8,070 bases of DNA, taken from Clostridium sp. UBA3947. GTDB taxonomy: Bacteria; Bacillota; Clostridia; Clostridiales; Clostridiaceae. The stretch spans positions 1 through 8,070 of the forward strand of contig DGDR01000213.1 in assembly GCA_002385545.1 (NCBI GenBank), given 5' to 3'. Position numbers and translations under genes: made by a program. The stretch's first letter is position 1. Each line of letters opens with the position of its first letter. This document shows, one piece after another, positions 1 to 6,943 of the stretch. A model generated the notes under the pieces. That model saw nothing but the letters and a program-made list of their open reading frames with translations. It was not told where the DNA came from and searched no databases.

Positions 1-677
1 AGAGACAGGGATATACCCTATACCAGATAGCTTCATTATTAGAAGAAAAGAATTTGCTAAAAAAAGAAGAGCTCTTATCAACAAAATGGGAAGAGCTTAA
101 AAAAACTTCTATAATCGAGCCATCTTCAGATGTAATTTATGATTTAGAAGGCTATTTATACCCTGATACCTATTATATTCCACTTAATTCAAGTAAAGAA
201 CAAATAATTAACAAATTGCATGGCCAGTTTTTACAAGTCTTTAATGAAAATTATCGTAACAGATCTAAGGAATTAGGTTTGACAGTAAATGAAGTTGTCA
301 CTATTGCTTCTTTAATCGAAAAAGAAGCAGCTAATGTAGAGGAAATGCCAAGAATTTCTGGGGTAATTCATAACAGATTAAAGGCTAATATGTTGTTGCA
401 AATAGATGCAACCTTAATTTATGCCCATACTGCTGGTAAAGAATCCTTTTCTCCAACAAATAAGCATAAAACTATTGATTCAAAATATAATACATACAAA
501 TATAAGGAGATTCCTCCTGGTCCTATAGCCTCTCCACGTAAAGAAGCTATAGAAGCAGCTTTGTACCCTGAAAGTCATGATTTCTTCTACTATGTAAAAG
601 GTAAAGATGGACACGTGTTTAGCAAAACCTACGAAGAACATTTGATAAATGTAAACAAGTATTTGCAAAATAATTAG
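1..677 (+). CDS. mltG: Endolytic murein transglycosylase MltG, C-terminal part (cut by left edge)
   Basis: MltG (YceG family) is a membrane-anchored lytic transglycosylase that cuts nascent glycan strands and so helps set their length. The reading frame is open to the window edge; the first full codon is at 3. The residues before the internal TTG at 54 already read as family sequence (GYTLYQIASLLEEK), so the true start, the N-terminal membrane anchor and part of the LysM-like region lie outside. Visible family signatures are LEGYLYPDTYYIP, IASLIEKEA, VIHNRL, LQIDAT, YNTYKYKEIPPGPI and GHVFSKTYEEH. By alignment with the E. coli enzyme, the catalytic glutamate is the first E of IEKEA, codon 318-320. 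The gene ends with TAG and is followed by a long hairpin. It converges on recQ. Family identity is secure; only about 224 codons are present. Confidence 0.95.
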   Translation, partial: RQGYTLYQIASLLEEKNLLKKEELLSTKWEELKKTSIIEPSSDVIYDLEGYLYPDTYYIPLNSSKEQIINKLHGQFLQVFNENYRNRSKELGLTVNEVVTIASLIEKEAANVEEMPRISGVIHNRLKANMLLQIDATLIYAHTAGKESFSPTNKHKTIDSKYNTYKYKEIPPGPIASPRKEAIEAALYPESHDFFYYVKGKDGHVFSKTYEEHLINVNKYLQNN

Positions 678-714
678 ATAATCTATGAGTTTCAATTATA
701 ATATAAAGTCTTTC

Positions 715-766
715 TATATAAAGGCAACCTGTATAAAATTAATATTATACAGTTTGCCTTTATATA
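715..766. terminator. Long hairpin between convergent mltG and recQ, probable bidirectional terminator
   Basis: A near-perfect inverted repeat lies here. The outer arms TATATAAAGGCAA (715-727) and TTGCCTTTATATA (754-766) pair fully. One C/T mismatch follows (728/753), then the inner arms CTGTATAA (729-736) and TTATACAG (745-752) pair around an 8-base loop. It sits 37 bases after the mltG stop and 36 bases after the recQ stop, so it can serve both transcripts. There is no long T run after either side; only the TTTATATA at the stem base is T-rich. The position is convincing, but its strength as an intrinsic terminator is inferred. Confidence 0.75.
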
Positions 767-802
767 GTGTAACTTTATATTCTACATCCCTTATAATTGA
801 TA

Positions 803-2953
803 TCATCCTACATTCCTATACTTATATAACACTGCTTTTATAGCTGTGTATCCTATTTCTGAGGGTAAGACTTCTTTTATAGCCCTTAATTTTCCATTAT
901 GCTCTACTTTTTCAATAGCTTCAAGTATTTCATTTTCATAATTTTTAGGAATAAGGTCATCTAAGTTAACCTTGAATCCCTCTTCATAGCATTGAAATAT
1001 ATGGTTTTCTATAGTAGATAATGATAAGCCTCTTTCAGCAGAAATTTCTTTTAACGACATGCCCGAATTATATAAGTTAAATGTTATTATGTGACTTTTC
1101 ACCTTTTCTTCACTGAACTTATAAAACTCCATTATTTCCTCTTTATTTTCTTTAGGCGAATCATTTTTTTCTCTTATTCCTTTTGCCTCCATGTAATTAA
1201 TAACTACTTGACACACCTCGTGACCATAAAGCCCCACTTTCTTTTCACCACAGCCCTTTATTGTTAGTAAATCCTCTTTTCTTGTAGGCATCTTCTTTGC
1301 AATTTCTTTCAAAGTGCTGTCATGAAATACAATATATGGTGGCAATCCTTCTCGATTTGATATGTTTTTTCGTAAATTCTTTAAAAGCTCCAAAAGCTCA
1401 TTATCAGTTAAATTTCTTTCTTCAATCTTATCAATCTTCATATAAACTTTAACTTGATTTTTTAAAACATCTATTGATTTAGGAGTGAGTTTTAGTACAG
1501 GATATTGCTCCTCTGTCATTTTTAAATAACCATCTGCACATAATTTATTAGTAATTAAATTTATTGTCTCTCTTTTTTCTGTGGACATAATTCCATAGGT
1601 AGATAGCTCATGTAACTTGTTCTCAATAATTTTTTTCCCCTTTGAACCTTTTAAAATATCTATAATCATATTTTTACCATATCTTTCTTTTGCTCTATAG
1701 ACACAGGAAATTATCTTCTGAGCTTCAATAGTAATATCTTGTATTTGTCTATTATCACAGCAAATACTACAATTATTACATTTTTCCTCTAAACTTTCTT
1801 CCCCAAAATATTCTAAAATGAACTTTCTTAGACAGCTTGAAGTATGGCAATAGTCTACCATCTTTTGAAGCTTTTGATACTCAATAGCTTTCAAATCTTC
1901 TGAAAGATTTGAAGCATCTATAAAATATTTTTGTGTTTGAACGTCACCTGGACTAAAGAGCAAAATACATTCACTCTCCTCACCATCTCGACCTGCACGT
2001 CCTGCTTCCTGATAATAAGCCTCCATATTCTTTGGCATATTATAGTGAATAACAAATCTCACGTTAGATTTATCAATACCCATTCCAAAGGCATTAGTAG
2101 CAATTATCAAATCAATGTCATCGTATATAAAATCATCCTGAGCTTTATTTCTTTCTTCATCGGACATACCAGCATGATAAAGACCTACCTTTATTTCTTT
2201 TCCGCTAAAATAATTATAAAGGGACTCTGCTTCTCGTCTTGTAGCTGTATAAATAATACCTGCCTCTCCCTTGTGTTCATCAACAAACTTACTAATATAC
2301 CCCTTTTTATCTACACCATTAACAACGGAAAATTTTAAATTGCTTCTATCAAAGCCTGTTAGAACTATCTCAGGATTTCTTAGTCCCAAAAGATTAATTA
2401 CATCCTTTTTAACTCTCTCCGTAGCCGTTGCAGTTAGCGCCATAACCACAGGACGACGCTCTAACTTATTTATAAAATCTGATATAAACCTGTAGCTAGG
2501 TCTGAAATCATGCCCCCATTGAGATACACAATGGGCCTCATCTACCGCTATAATAGATACATGCATCCCTAGCAACCTGCTACAAAAGCCTTGAGATTCA
2601 AGTCTCTCTGGTGATACATAAATCAACCTATATTCTCCTATGTAGGCTCGGTATAATCTTTCATCAATTTCACCAGGAGAAAGAGTACTATTAATAAAGG
2701 TAGCTGGTATGCCTACATTATTTAGAGAATCTACTTGGTCCTTCATTAAAGATATCAGAGGAGAGATTACTAAAGTAATACCCTCTTGTAGCAAGGCAGG
2801 AATTTGATAACATAATGATTTACCACCACCAGTAGGCATAATGATGAAAGTATCTTTTTTACTTAAAACACTCCTTACCGCCTTTTCTTGTCCCTTTCGA
2901 AATTCACAGAAACCAAAATATTTTTTTAGTAGTAATTGACACTGTTCTATCAT
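803..2953 (-). CDS. recQ: ATP-dependent DNA helicase RecQ
   Basis: This is a 3'-5' superfamily 2 helicase that unwinds DNA in recombination and repair. The 716-residue product has the full RecQ layout. The helicase core carries Walker A MPTGGGKS (39-46), DEAH (138-141), the RecQ aromatic loop SQWGHDFRP (144-152), TATAT (about 174-178) and the arginine-finger motif QEAGRAGRDG (315-324). The RecQ-Ct zinc site has C374, C392, C395 and C398, a spacing almost that of E. coli. A winged-helix region follows, then an HRDC domain at about 512-590. The last 100 residues (about 616-714) form an extra helix-turn-helix module that the 609-residue E. coli protein lacks but many Bacillota RecQs have. I start at ATG 2953 because AGAGG lies 7 bases upstream; the in-frame GTG at 2959 is only 1 base from that site. 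It lies 20 bases after dinB, so co-transcription is likely. Confidence 0.95.
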   Translation of the reverse strand: MIEQCQLLLKKYFGFCEFRKGQEKAVRSVLSKKDTFIIMPTGGGKSLCYQIPALLQEGITLVISPLISLMKDQVDSLNNVGIPATFINSTLSPGEIDERLYRAYIGEYRLIYVSPERLESQGFCSRLLGMHVSIIAVDEAHCVSQWGHDFRPSYRFISDFINKLERRPVVMALTATATERVKKDVINLLGLRNPEIVLTGFDRSNLKFSVVNGVDKKGYISKFVDEHKGEAGIIYTATRREAESLYNYFSGKEIKVGLYHAGMSDEERNKAQDDFIYDDIDLIIATNAFGMGIDKSNVRFVIHYNMPKNMEAYYQEAGRAGRDGEESECILLFSPGDVQTQKYFIDASNLSEDLKAIEYQKLQKMVDYCHTSSCLRKFILEYFGEESLEEKCNNCSICCDNRQIQDITIEAQKIISCVYRAKERYGKNMIIDILKGSKGKKIIENKLHELSTYGIMSTEKRETINLITNKLCADGYLKMTEEQYPVLKLTPKSIDVLKNQVKVYMKIDKIEERNLTDNELLELLKNLRKNISNREGLPPYIVFHDSTLKEIAKKMPTRKEDLLTIKGCGEKKVGLYGHEVCQVVINYMEAKGIREKNDSPKENKEEIMEFYKFSEEKVKSHIITFNLYNSGMSLKEISAERGLSLSTIENHIFQCYEEGFKVNLDDLIPKNYENEILEAIEKVEHNGKLRAIKEVLPSEIGYTAIKAVLYKYRNVG

Positions 2954-2960
2954 GGTCACA

Positions 2961-2965
2961 CCTCT
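2961..2965 (-). promoter_or_regulatory. Ribosome binding site of recQ
   Basis: AGAGG on the - strand is 7 bases before ATG 2953 and 1 base before the in-frame GTG at 2959. The spacing favours the ATG and gives a protein of 716 rather than 718 residues. The site lies in the 20-base gap after the dinB stop. Confidence 0.7.
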
Positions 2966-2973
2966 AACTTATT

Positions 2974-4017
2974 TTATAAAAGACTTAATTGCTCTATAGT
3001 ATTAGTTTTAAGATTAGATACAGAAAGGCCTATAAGTCTTATTTTTTCAGTTAATTCTATTTCATCAAGAATAAAACATGCCTCTTTATAAATATCTTCT
3101 TCTTTATTGGTATAATAATTCAAGGTTTTACTTCTAGTGTGGTTTTCAAAAGTAGCTGTTTTAATTTTCACAGTAATATTATTACAACTCATATTTTTTT
3201 CATTCAGAGACTGAGCGATTATTTTAGAAAAATGTATCAAATATTCCTTGAGTTGTGATTTATTGTTCGTATCTACACGTAAAGTGATTTCTTTCCCAAT
3301 AGATTTTCTTTCTCTATAAACTGTAACTTCTCTTCGATCTATTCCCCTGATTCTTTCATATATCTCCACACCTAACTTACCAAAATACTCTGTTAAAAAT
3401 TCTTGTGGAAGTTTATACAATTCTTCTACAGTAAAGATACCAATATCATTAAGTTTTTTTGTAGATTTTTTTCCTAATCCATAAACTTTACTTATTGGTA
3501 AAGGAAAGAGAATAGTGGGCATCATTTCTTCAGTTATTATTTTTAGGCCATTTGGCTTATTCCAATCTGATGCAATTTTTGCAAGAAACTTATTATAGGA
3601 TATTCCAACAGAAAGTGTAAGACCAGTTTCCTTCTTCACCCTGTTCTTTATAAATTGCGCAGCCGCTTTAGGTGCAAGTTTTATATCTGATATGTCTAGG
3701 TATGCTTCATCAATACTTAAAGGCTCTACTAAATTTGTTAACTCATAAAATATATTAAAAATTTGTCTTGATATTTCTTGATAACGCCTATATCTAGTAG
3801 GTAGAAAGATACCATTTGGACATTTTCTTTTTGCTAAATAAATAGGCATAGCACTTTTCACACCATAAGCTCTTGCTTCATAGGAACAGGTTGCCACCAC
3901 ACCTCTTGCTGAGGTACCACCTACAATAACCGGCTTTCCTATTAAACTTGGGTTATCTAGCACCTCAACTGAAGCAAAAAAGGCATCCATATCCACATGC
4001 ATTATTACTCTATTCAC
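2974..4017 (-). CDS. dinB: DNA polymerase IV (Y-family translesion polymerase DinB)
   Basis: This error-prone Y-family polymerase extends primers past damaged bases. With the start at GTG 4017 the product has 347 residues, the usual size. The palm motif HVDMDAFFASVE gives metal ligand D9, with F13-F14 at the steric-gate position. SIDEAYLD supplies D103 and E104, the same numbers as in E. coli Pol IV. GGTSARGVVATCSYEAR is the fingers signature, and GLTLSVGISYNKFLAKIASD and KVYGLG are also typical. The little-finger domain fills the C-terminal third. The protein ends in QLSLL (343-347), a match to the beta-clamp binding consensus, which suggests normal recruitment to the sliding clamp. The frame is open back to TTG 4035, but AAAGGAG lies inside that stretch, 7 bases before the GTG, so the longer form is unlikely. 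recQ follows 20 bases downstream. Candidate promoters and a dyad lie upstream. Confidence 0.95.
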   Translation of the reverse strand: MNRVIMHVDMDAFFASVEVLDNPSLIGKPVIVGGTSARGVVATCSYEARAYGVKSAMPIYLAKRKCPNGIFLPTRYRRYQEISRQIFNIFYELTNLVEPLSIDEAYLDISDIKLAPKAAAQFIKNRVKKETGLTLSVGISYNKFLAKIASDWNKPNGLKIITEEMMPTILFPLPISKVYGLGKKSTKKLNDIGIFTVEELYKLPQEFLTEYFGKLGVEIYERIRGIDRREVTVYRERKSIGKEITLRVDTNNKSQLKEYLIHFSKIIAQSLNEKNMSCNNITVKIKTATFENHTRSKTLNYYTNKEEDIYKEACFILDEIELTEKIRLIGLSVSNLKTNTIEQLSLL

Positions 4018-4024
4018 CCATACT

Positions 4025-4031
4025 CTCCTTT
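4025..4031 (-). promoter_or_regulatory. Ribosome binding site of dinB
   Basis: AAAGGAG on the - strand sits 7 bases before GTG 4017 and decides the start. An out-of-frame ATG begins at 4021, 3 bases from the site, and reads only three codons before TAG. It overlaps the GTG and is probably too close to be used. Confidence 0.8.
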
Positions 4032-4044
4032 CCAAATGATTAAA

Positions 4045-4062
4045 TCATATGTTGTGATATGA
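4045..4062. promoter_or_regulatory. Dyad (possible operator) upstream of dinB
   Basis: TCATAT (4045-4050) and ATATGA (4057-4062) form a perfect 6+6 inverted repeat around 6 bases, just downstream of the candidate -10 at 4064-4069. On the - strand the overlapping 12-mer CAACATATGATT (4043-4054) matches 9 of 12 positions of the Bacillus-type LexA box GAACATATGTTC. The outer bases of both half-sites differ. A repressor site here would fit a DNA-damage polymerase, but the sequence alone does not prove one. Confidence 0.35.
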
Positions 4063-4063
4063 C

Positions 4064-4093
4064 ACTATAATCTTTGATAATAACTTTTATCCA
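4064..4093 (-). promoter_or_regulatory. Candidate proximal sigma-A-type promoter of dinB-recQ
   Basis: On the - strand a -35 element TGGATA (4088-4093, 4 of 6 matches) is followed after 18 bases by a -10 element TATAGT (4064-4069, 5 of 6 matches). Transcription would begin near 4057, inside the dyad at 4045-4062. In AT-rich DNA such matches arise by chance, so confidence is modest. Confidence 0.4.
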
Positions 4094-4161
4094 TAAATGT
4101 ATCATAATAACTGCAGCTACAACTTGTAGAGATACTTAATAGCCCTAATAATTTGCACTTT

Positions 4162-4170
4162 ATTATATCA
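4162..4170 (-). promoter_or_regulatory. Candidate distal extended -10 promoter of dinB-recQ
   Basis: The - strand reads TGATATAAT, a perfect extended -10 (TG, one base, TATAAT), just after the clpA terminator stem. No good -35 is seen: the hexamer at 17-base spacing is TATTAT, which an extended -10 can tolerate. It would give a leader of roughly 135 bases before the dinB start. Confidence 0.45.
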
Positions 4171-4190
4171 TAATTTTAAAATTAATAATA

Positions 4191-4232
4191 AAGGAAGTAT
4201 AAATTCTGTTAAACAGAAGTTTATACTTCCTT
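4191..4232 (-). terminator. Terminator after clpA
   Basis: Arms AAGGAAGTATAAA (4191-4203) and TTTATACTTCCTT (4220-4232) pair over 13 bases. An inner stem TTCTGT/ACAGAA (4204-4209, 4213-4218) closes on a 3-base loop, with one bulged G at 4219. It begins 22 bases after the clpA stop. In the clpA direction it is followed by TATTATTAATTTT, a broken T tract, so it is a good candidate intrinsic terminator separating clpA from dinB. Confidence 0.8.
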
Positions 4233-4253
4233 CTTAAAATACTATTTATGAAG

Positions 4254-6500
4254 CTACTCTAGCAATAAGATGAATTTACCATCTTTTATACTAATGGAGC
4301 ATTGACCTCCATTATGAAGCTTGCCAAATAAAACTTCATCTATTAGTAAAGGCTTCAATTCTGAATTAATTATTCTTTGAATTTCTCTTGCACCAAATTC
4401 CTTTGAAATACCTTTAGTTGCTATATATTCAATACAAGCTTCACTGAAATTCATAGACACATTCTTTTTAGCTAACTTTTCTTTAAAAATATTCAACTCT
4501 TTTCTAGCTATATTATATGCCATTTCTTTATTAATATGATTAAAGACAACTATTTTATCTAAACGGTTCCTAAATTCTGGACTAAAAACTTTCTTAACTT
4601 CCTCCATTATAGCTTCTCCACGAACTTCTCTTTCACAAAAACCTACTAAATTTTTTCCTATATTTCTTGCTCCTGCATTTGAGGTCATTATTATAATTAC
4701 ATTTCTAAAATCAGCTATTCGGCCTTGATTATCTGTGAGGGTTGCATAATCCATAACTTGTAAAAGTACATTTAATATATCTCCATGGGCTTTTTCAATT
4801 TCATCCAATAAAAGAACACAATGAGGTTTCTTTCTAATGGCATCCGTTAATAAGCCACCCTCTTCGTATCCAACATAGCCAGGAGGCGATCCTATTAGCT
4901 TTGAAGCAGCATGCTTTTCAACATATTCACTCATATCAAATCTTACTAATTCTATTCCTAAGCCTTTAGCTAAGGTTTTAGCTATCTCTGTTTTTCCAAC
5001 GCCAGTAGGTCCAACAAATAACATAGATGCAACTGGTTTATTATCCTCATTAAGTCCAGCCTTAGACATTTTTATACAGCGTACTACTTCTTCTATAGCT
5101 AAATCTTGACCAAAAACCTGTTCTTTAAGTGTTGATTCAAGATTTTTTAAAGATGTTACTTCGCTGCTCTCCACTGTTTTTTTAGGTATCTTACACATTT
5201 GAGACACTACTTCTTCTATTACCGTTTCATCTATTATTATTATCTCCTGATCCTTCCTCTTTTTTATTGCAACATAGGATCCAGCTTCATCAATAACATC
5301 TATAGCTTTGTCTGGTAGATACCTTTCATTTATATATTTATCACTAAGAATTACAGCACTTTTGATAGCTTCTTCAGTATACTGAACTTGATGATATTTT
5401 TCATAATTTTCCTTAATACCCTTTAATATTTCTATAGTTTCTTCTACAGTAGTTTCCTTTACATCTATTACTTGAAATCTTCTACTTAAGGCCTTGTCCT
5501 TAGAAAAATACTTTTTATACTCATCATAGGTAGTAGCGCCAATAAATCTAAGCTTTCCTTCCATTAGATATGGTTTTAAAAGATTTGAAGCGTCTAAAGA
5601 TCCTCCACTTAATGCTCCAGCCCCTACTATATTGTGAATTTCATCAATATATACTATAGGATTAGGATGCTTTTTAGTTGCTTCCAATACTTTTTTTATT
5701 CTTTCTTCAAAATCTCCCCTATACTTTGTTCCTGCCAACATAGACCCTAAATCCATGGCAAAAATCTCTGCATCCTTAAGCTTTTTCGGAACCTTACCCT
5801 CTGCTATAAGTCGGGCTAAACCCATAGTTATAGCTGTCTTTCCTACTCCTGGTTCACCTACATGAATAGGATTATTTTTCGTTCTTCTACAAAGTACCTG
5901 TATGGTTCTATATAAAATATCTTCTCTTCCAATTAAAGGATCCTTATCCTGTTCCTTTGCCAAGGTTGTTAAATTAATTGTGTATTTTTTTAATATTGAA
6001 CTATCAGAATGCTTTGATGTATTATCCCCTTCAGCTTCTTCAACTTCTCCCTGAGTTATATTCTCTTCATTTTCCTTCTTATCATTATCATGACAAAGGG
6101 CATATAGTAAATCTCGTAAATCGATACCTTCTTCCTGCATATAGTAGCTAGCATAACTATCCTCTAAAGTATAAATAGCATTTATTATATGATCCAATGA
6201 TATTACATTTTTTCCGCAGCTTTGCGCCTGTAAGCCTGCTCTATAAATTAATTGCTTAAATCCAACACTTTCTGTAGGCTCACCGTCTTCTTTCTTTGAA
6301 ACATATAGCTCTATATATTCCTTTAACTTAGATTTAAGATTTTCCACATCACCTCCACAGGCTTCTACACTGCTGACAAATTCCTCTTGAAACAATGAAG
6401 CATAAAGTATATGTTCAGGTGTAATAAATTCATCTTTGTTAATTTTAGCCTGTTGAAAGGCCCTTAAAAAAATATCATTAACAGATTTAGTTATTTTCAT
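4254..6500 (-). CDS. clpA: ClpA-type AAA+ unfoldase, ATP-binding subunit of Clp protease
   Basis: This ring-forming unfoldase uses ATP to thread substrates into the ClpP peptidase in the cytosol. The 748-residue product has an N-terminal Clp repeat domain (about 1-138), an acidic linker (about 140-168) and two AAA+ modules. D1 has Walker A GEPGVGKT (215-222), Walker B with D286-E287, pore loop KYRG (259-262) and arginine fingers R340-R341. D2 has Walker A GPTGVGKT (497-504), Walker B D566-E567, pore loop GYVG (541-544) and sensor-2 GAR (703-705). LVGF (618-621) lies where E. coli ClpA and ClpX have the IGL/IGF ClpP-docking loop. D1 lacks the coiled-coil middle domain of ClpC and ClpB. That, together with the clpS partner upstream, marks it as ClpA. 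ATG 6500 has GAGGAG 6 bases upstream, inside the end of clpS, and begins 3 bases after the clpS stop. The clpP gene is not in this window. Confidence 0.93.
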   Translation of the reverse strand: MKITKSVNDIFLRAFQQAKINKDEFITPEHILYASLFQEEFVSSVEACGGDVENLKSKLKEYIELYVSKKEDGEPTESVGFKQLIYRAGLQAQSCGKNVISLDHIINAIYTLEDSYASYYMQEEGIDLRDLLYALCHDNDKKENEENITQGEVEEAEGDNTSKHSDSSILKKYTINLTTLAKEQDKDPLIGREDILYRTIQVLCRRTKNNPIHVGEPGVGKTAITMGLARLIAEGKVPKKLKDAEIFAMDLGSMLAGTKYRGDFEERIKKVLEATKKHPNPIVYIDEIHNIVGAGALSGGSLDASNLLKPYLMEGKLRFIGATTYDEYKKYFSKDKALSRRFQVIDVKETTVEETIEILKGIKENYEKYHQVQYTEEAIKSAVILSDKYINERYLPDKAIDVIDEAGSYVAIKKRKDQEIIIIDETVIEEVVSQMCKIPKKTVESSEVTSLKNLESTLKEQVFGQDLAIEEVVRCIKMSKAGLNEDNKPVASMLFVGPTGVGKTEIAKTLAKGLGIELVRFDMSEYVEKHAASKLIGSPPGYVGYEEGGLLTDAIRKKPHCVLLLDEIEKAHGDILNVLLQVMDYATLTDNQGRIADFRNVIIIMTSNAGARNIGKNLVGFCEREVRGEAIMEEVKKVFSPEFRNRLDKIVVFNHINKEMAYNIARKELNIFKEKLAKKNVSMNFSEACIEYIATKGISKEFGAREIQRIINSELKPLLIDEVLFGKLHNGGQCSISIKDGKFILLLE

Positions 6501-6503
6501 ACT

Positions 6504-6803
6504 TTACTCCTCTTCCACGGTAAGTTTGAAAGGATATCCTTCTTTCTCTGCAGCAGCAGTAGCAATAGCAGTCTTGGATACTGCGATATCATAAGGATAC
6601 ACTCCTGCAATACCCCTACCTTTTTCATGAACCTCTAACATAATTCTATTAGCTTCTTTCAAGCTTTTATTAAATACTTCCATTAATATATATACTACGA
6701 ACTCCATAGTAGTATAATCATCATTGTGCATTATTACTTTATAATGCTTTGGTCTTTTTAATTTGATTTTATTTTTCTCTATTATGGATGGTTTATTTTC
6801 CAA
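6504..6803 (-). CDS. clpS: ClpS, adaptor of the Clp protease (N-end rule)
   Basis: ClpS binds proteins with bulky hydrophobic N-terminal residues and hands them to the ClpA N-domain for degradation. Counted from TTG 6803 the product is 99 residues. It has a flexible basic N-terminal tail of about 20 residues, needed for delivery in the family, then the ClpS core. The substrate pocket is intact: HNDDYTTMEFV supplies N27, D28, D29, T31 and the gatekeeper-position M33, and VHEKGRG supplies H59, all lining up with E. coli ClpS. GVYPYDIAVSK is also typical. The frame extends to GTG 6812, but the site GAAAGGG (6812-6818) overlaps that codon and lies 8 bases before TTG, so I prefer TTG. The gene is 3 bases upstream of clpA, consistent with an adaptor-unfoldase operon. 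Confidence 0.93.
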   Translation of the reverse strand: MENKPSIIEKNKIKLKRPKHYKVIMHNDDYTTMEFVVYILMEVFNKSLKEANRIMLEVHEKGRGIAGVYPYDIAVSKTAIATAAAEKEGYPFKLTVEEE

Positions 6804-6811
6804 GGTATTCA

Positions 6812-6818
6812 CCCTTTC
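6812..6818 (-). promoter_or_regulatory. Ribosome binding site of clpS
   Basis: GAAAGGG on the - strand overlaps the in-frame GTG at 6812 and is 8 bases before TTG 6803. This argues for the rare TTG start. No in-frame ATG is available until within the conserved core. Confidence 0.6.
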
Positions 6819-6857
6819 AACAGAGAATTTTGAATTTTTTATGGTTGTTTAATAATT

Positions 6858-6863
6858 ATTATA
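6858..6863 (-). promoter_or_regulatory. Candidate -10 element for clpS-clpA
   Basis: A perfect TATAAT on the - strand lies 55 bases before the clpS start and beyond the terminator of the preceding gene. No convincing -35 was found at 16-18 bases: the best is TGCAAA, with 3 of 6 matches. The promoter is plausible from position only. Confidence 0.35.
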
Positions 6864-6915
6864 TACTATGAATTAATACTTTGCATATGCTAATTTGTTG
6901 ATTTGTAACCAATCC

Positions 6916-6939
6916 AAAAGAAAAGGACCTTAGTGGTCC
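6916..6939 (-). terminator. Intrinsic terminator after the Nudix-like gene
   Basis: On the - strand GGACC and GGTCC pair (6935-6939 with 6925-6929) around ACTAA, with a G-T wobble able to extend the stem. TTTTCTTTT follows (6916-6924). It lies 4 bases after the stop codon of the Nudix-like gene and insulates clpS-clpA from it. Confidence 0.85.
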
Positions 6940-6943
6940 CATT

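Noticed and set aside
480..695. Open frame on the - strand over the end of mltG
   Set aside because: It lies inside a well-supported gene on the other strand, has no ribosome binding site or recognisable domain, and is the expected shadow of AT-rich coding sequence.
1931..2495. Two overlapping + strand open frames inside recQ
   Set aside because: They are antisense to the conserved helicase core (motif VI back to motif III region), with no family resemblance or start signals.
4117..4129. Short palindrome CTACAACTTGTAG upstream of dinB
   Set aside because: It has only 6-base arms around one base and does not sit on a promoter element. It is too weak to call a site and is mentioned only as part of the leader.
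6883..6890. Palindrome GCATATGC upstream of the clpS -10
   Set aside because: An 8-base self-complementary stretch in AT-rich DNA is common by chance, and no regulator site of this form can be named with confidence.
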